From Sedimentisphaerales bacterium (GTDB lineage: Bacteria > Planctomycetota > Phycisphaerae > Sedimentisphaerales > Anaerobacaceae): a stretch of DNA of 14,931 bases. The position numbers and the translations under genes were made by a program. Under the pieces are notes generated by a model. It was given only the letters and a program-made list of their open reading frames with translations. It had not been told where the DNA came from and ran no database searches. The first letter of the stretch is position 1, and every line of letters begins with the position of its first letter. Below, one piece after another: positions 14,220 to 14,931 of this stretch. The DNA lies in contig JAFGTU010000455.1 in the NCBI GenBank assembly GCA_016933985.1, positions 1-14,931 of the forward strand, in the 5' to 3' direction.

Positions 14220-14930
14220 CTATTCCACGTCTGGCAGGACTCGGCCTGCAACGGCTTGCACCTTGCCCATCTTCACTGTGTATGGCCTTATCAGGAAGCG
14301 ATAACTGTACGGCTTGGCTGGCAGCGTGTATTCCGGATGCGTCCGGGCGCCCCAGCTATCGTCGCCGCCGACACCCATTTGCTGGTAATCGAGATTGACC
14401 GTAATCGTCTTGCCCGGCGTCAGGTCGTTGATATGTTTGGCGTTTTCCAGCTCCTGCATCGTCCAGGGCCAGGCGCTTGCGCTGAGGGTCGGCATCCCGA
14501 CAGCCAATAGGCCGACGCCAAATCCGTTGGTCAGCGTCAGCCATCGCACGTCGGTCTTGTTACCGGTCTCCTGCGGCCGGACGTACAAGTGAACCTGCTC
14601 GGGCACAGCCCCGGAATACAGGCCGACTGCGCCCGATGTCTTGCGGTCCCAGTAGGTCTCATGGGGCCCCCTGCCGAACCAGCTCGTCATCCAGAATTCC
14701 GGGGATATCGCCATCTGCATTCCGAATCGCGGCAAGTCGGGCAGGCCATCGCCGACCGGCTCGATTCTGGCGGCGATGACTACGTCGCCGCTGCCGTAAA
14801 TGATGTAGGTGTTCGTGTATTTAGAGTTATTCACGTCCGGCAGCGTCGCCTCGGCGGTGATGCGGACGACCTGAGGCTTGAACTGCTCGGCCTTGACGTT
14901 GACTATCTTGCGATTCGGCCCGGCTTGTCG
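14220..14930 (-). CDS. GH2 beta-galactosidase, C-terminal part (5' end outside the window)
   Basis: The frame is open to the window edge, so the start and most of the enzyme lie beyond 14931; the GTG at 14834 is internal. The visible 236 codons form the beta-galactosidase small-chain domain (Bgal_small_N, the C-terminal domain of LacZ-type enzymes): RFGMQMAISPEF, SWFGRGPHETYWDRKTSG, GLYSGAVPEQVHLYVRPQE, GNKTDVRWLTLTN, VNLDYQQMGVGGDDSWGA and YSYRFLIRPY. The enzyme hydrolyses terminal beta-galactosides; the catalytic glutamates are in the missing part. Whether it is exported cannot be judged here. It is followed by the lipoprotein mutarotase gene on the same strand. Confidence 0.93.
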   Translation of the reverse strand, partial: RQAGPNRKIVNVKAEQFKPQVVRITAEATLPDVNNSKYTNTYIIYGSGDVVIAARIEPVGDGLPDLPRFGMQMAISPEFWMTSWFGRGPHETYWDRKTSGAVGLYSGAVPEQVHLYVRPQETGNKTDVRWLTLTNGFGVGLLAVGMPTLSASAWPWTMQELENAKHINDLTPGKTITVNLDYQQMGVGGDDSWGARTHPEYTLPAKPYSYRFLIRPYTVKMGKVQAVAGRVLPDVE

Positions 14931-14931
14931 C

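Overview
The window reads like the chromosome of a planctomycete of the class Phycisphaerae, probably an uncultured or environmental lineage. This is inferred from gene content, not from a marker gene. The pointers are a GH172/DUF2961 enzyme ending in a dockerin-like double calcium-loop domain of the kind common in that class, a TIGR03790 protein, a large prepilin-like protein with an H-X(n)-DG C-terminal motif, and a eukaryotic-type UDP-sugar pyrophosphorylase. GC content is moderate and genes are closely packed. I see no CRISPR array, tRNA, rRNA, transposase or phage gene.

Layout. (1) Positions 2-3926, plus strand: the 3' part of a KamA-family radical SAM/PLP gene, a secreted GH172-dockerin protein, and a secreted TIGR03790 protein that overlaps it through a GTGA start/stop. 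(2) 3923-5037, minus strand: a VanZ-like membrane protein whose stop overlaps the TIGR03790 stop, and a 90-residue two-helix membrane protein. (3) 5328-6560, plus strand: an exported fusion of a SagB-like nitroreductase with a DJ-1/PfpI domain in which serine replaces the nucleophilic cysteine. (4) 6575-9281, minus strand: glutamine-dependent NAD synthetase behind a long-chain polyprenyl diphosphate synthase, with a good promoter in front. (5) 9381-9714, minus strand: a short secreted protein like the propeptide of C10 peptidases, broken by one extra T. (6) 9827-10883, minus strand: a prepilin-like protein with a strong intrinsic terminator. (7) 10884-11392: a 509-base non-coding region. It holds a candidate structured leader RNA for the prepilin gene and a promoter that would make the next gene's mRNA leaderless. 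(8) 11393-12820, plus strand: UDP-sugar pyrophosphorylase. (9) 12821-12950: an intergenic palindromic repeat. (10) 12951-14930, minus strand: a lipoprotein aldose 1-epimerase downstream of the C-terminal part of a GH2 beta-galactosidase.

Together the genes suggest a polysaccharide degrader. GH172 and GH2 enzymes, the mutarotase and the nucleotide-sugar enzyme handle glycans; NadE and the prenyl synthase are housekeeping. The points most worth following up are the exported nitroreductase/DJ-1 fusion, the KamA homologue with altered substrate-binding positions, the strand-asymmetric RNA fold ahead of the prepilin gene, and the coiled-coil insert in the TIGR03790 protein. No single element clearly amounts to a new defence or mobile system.
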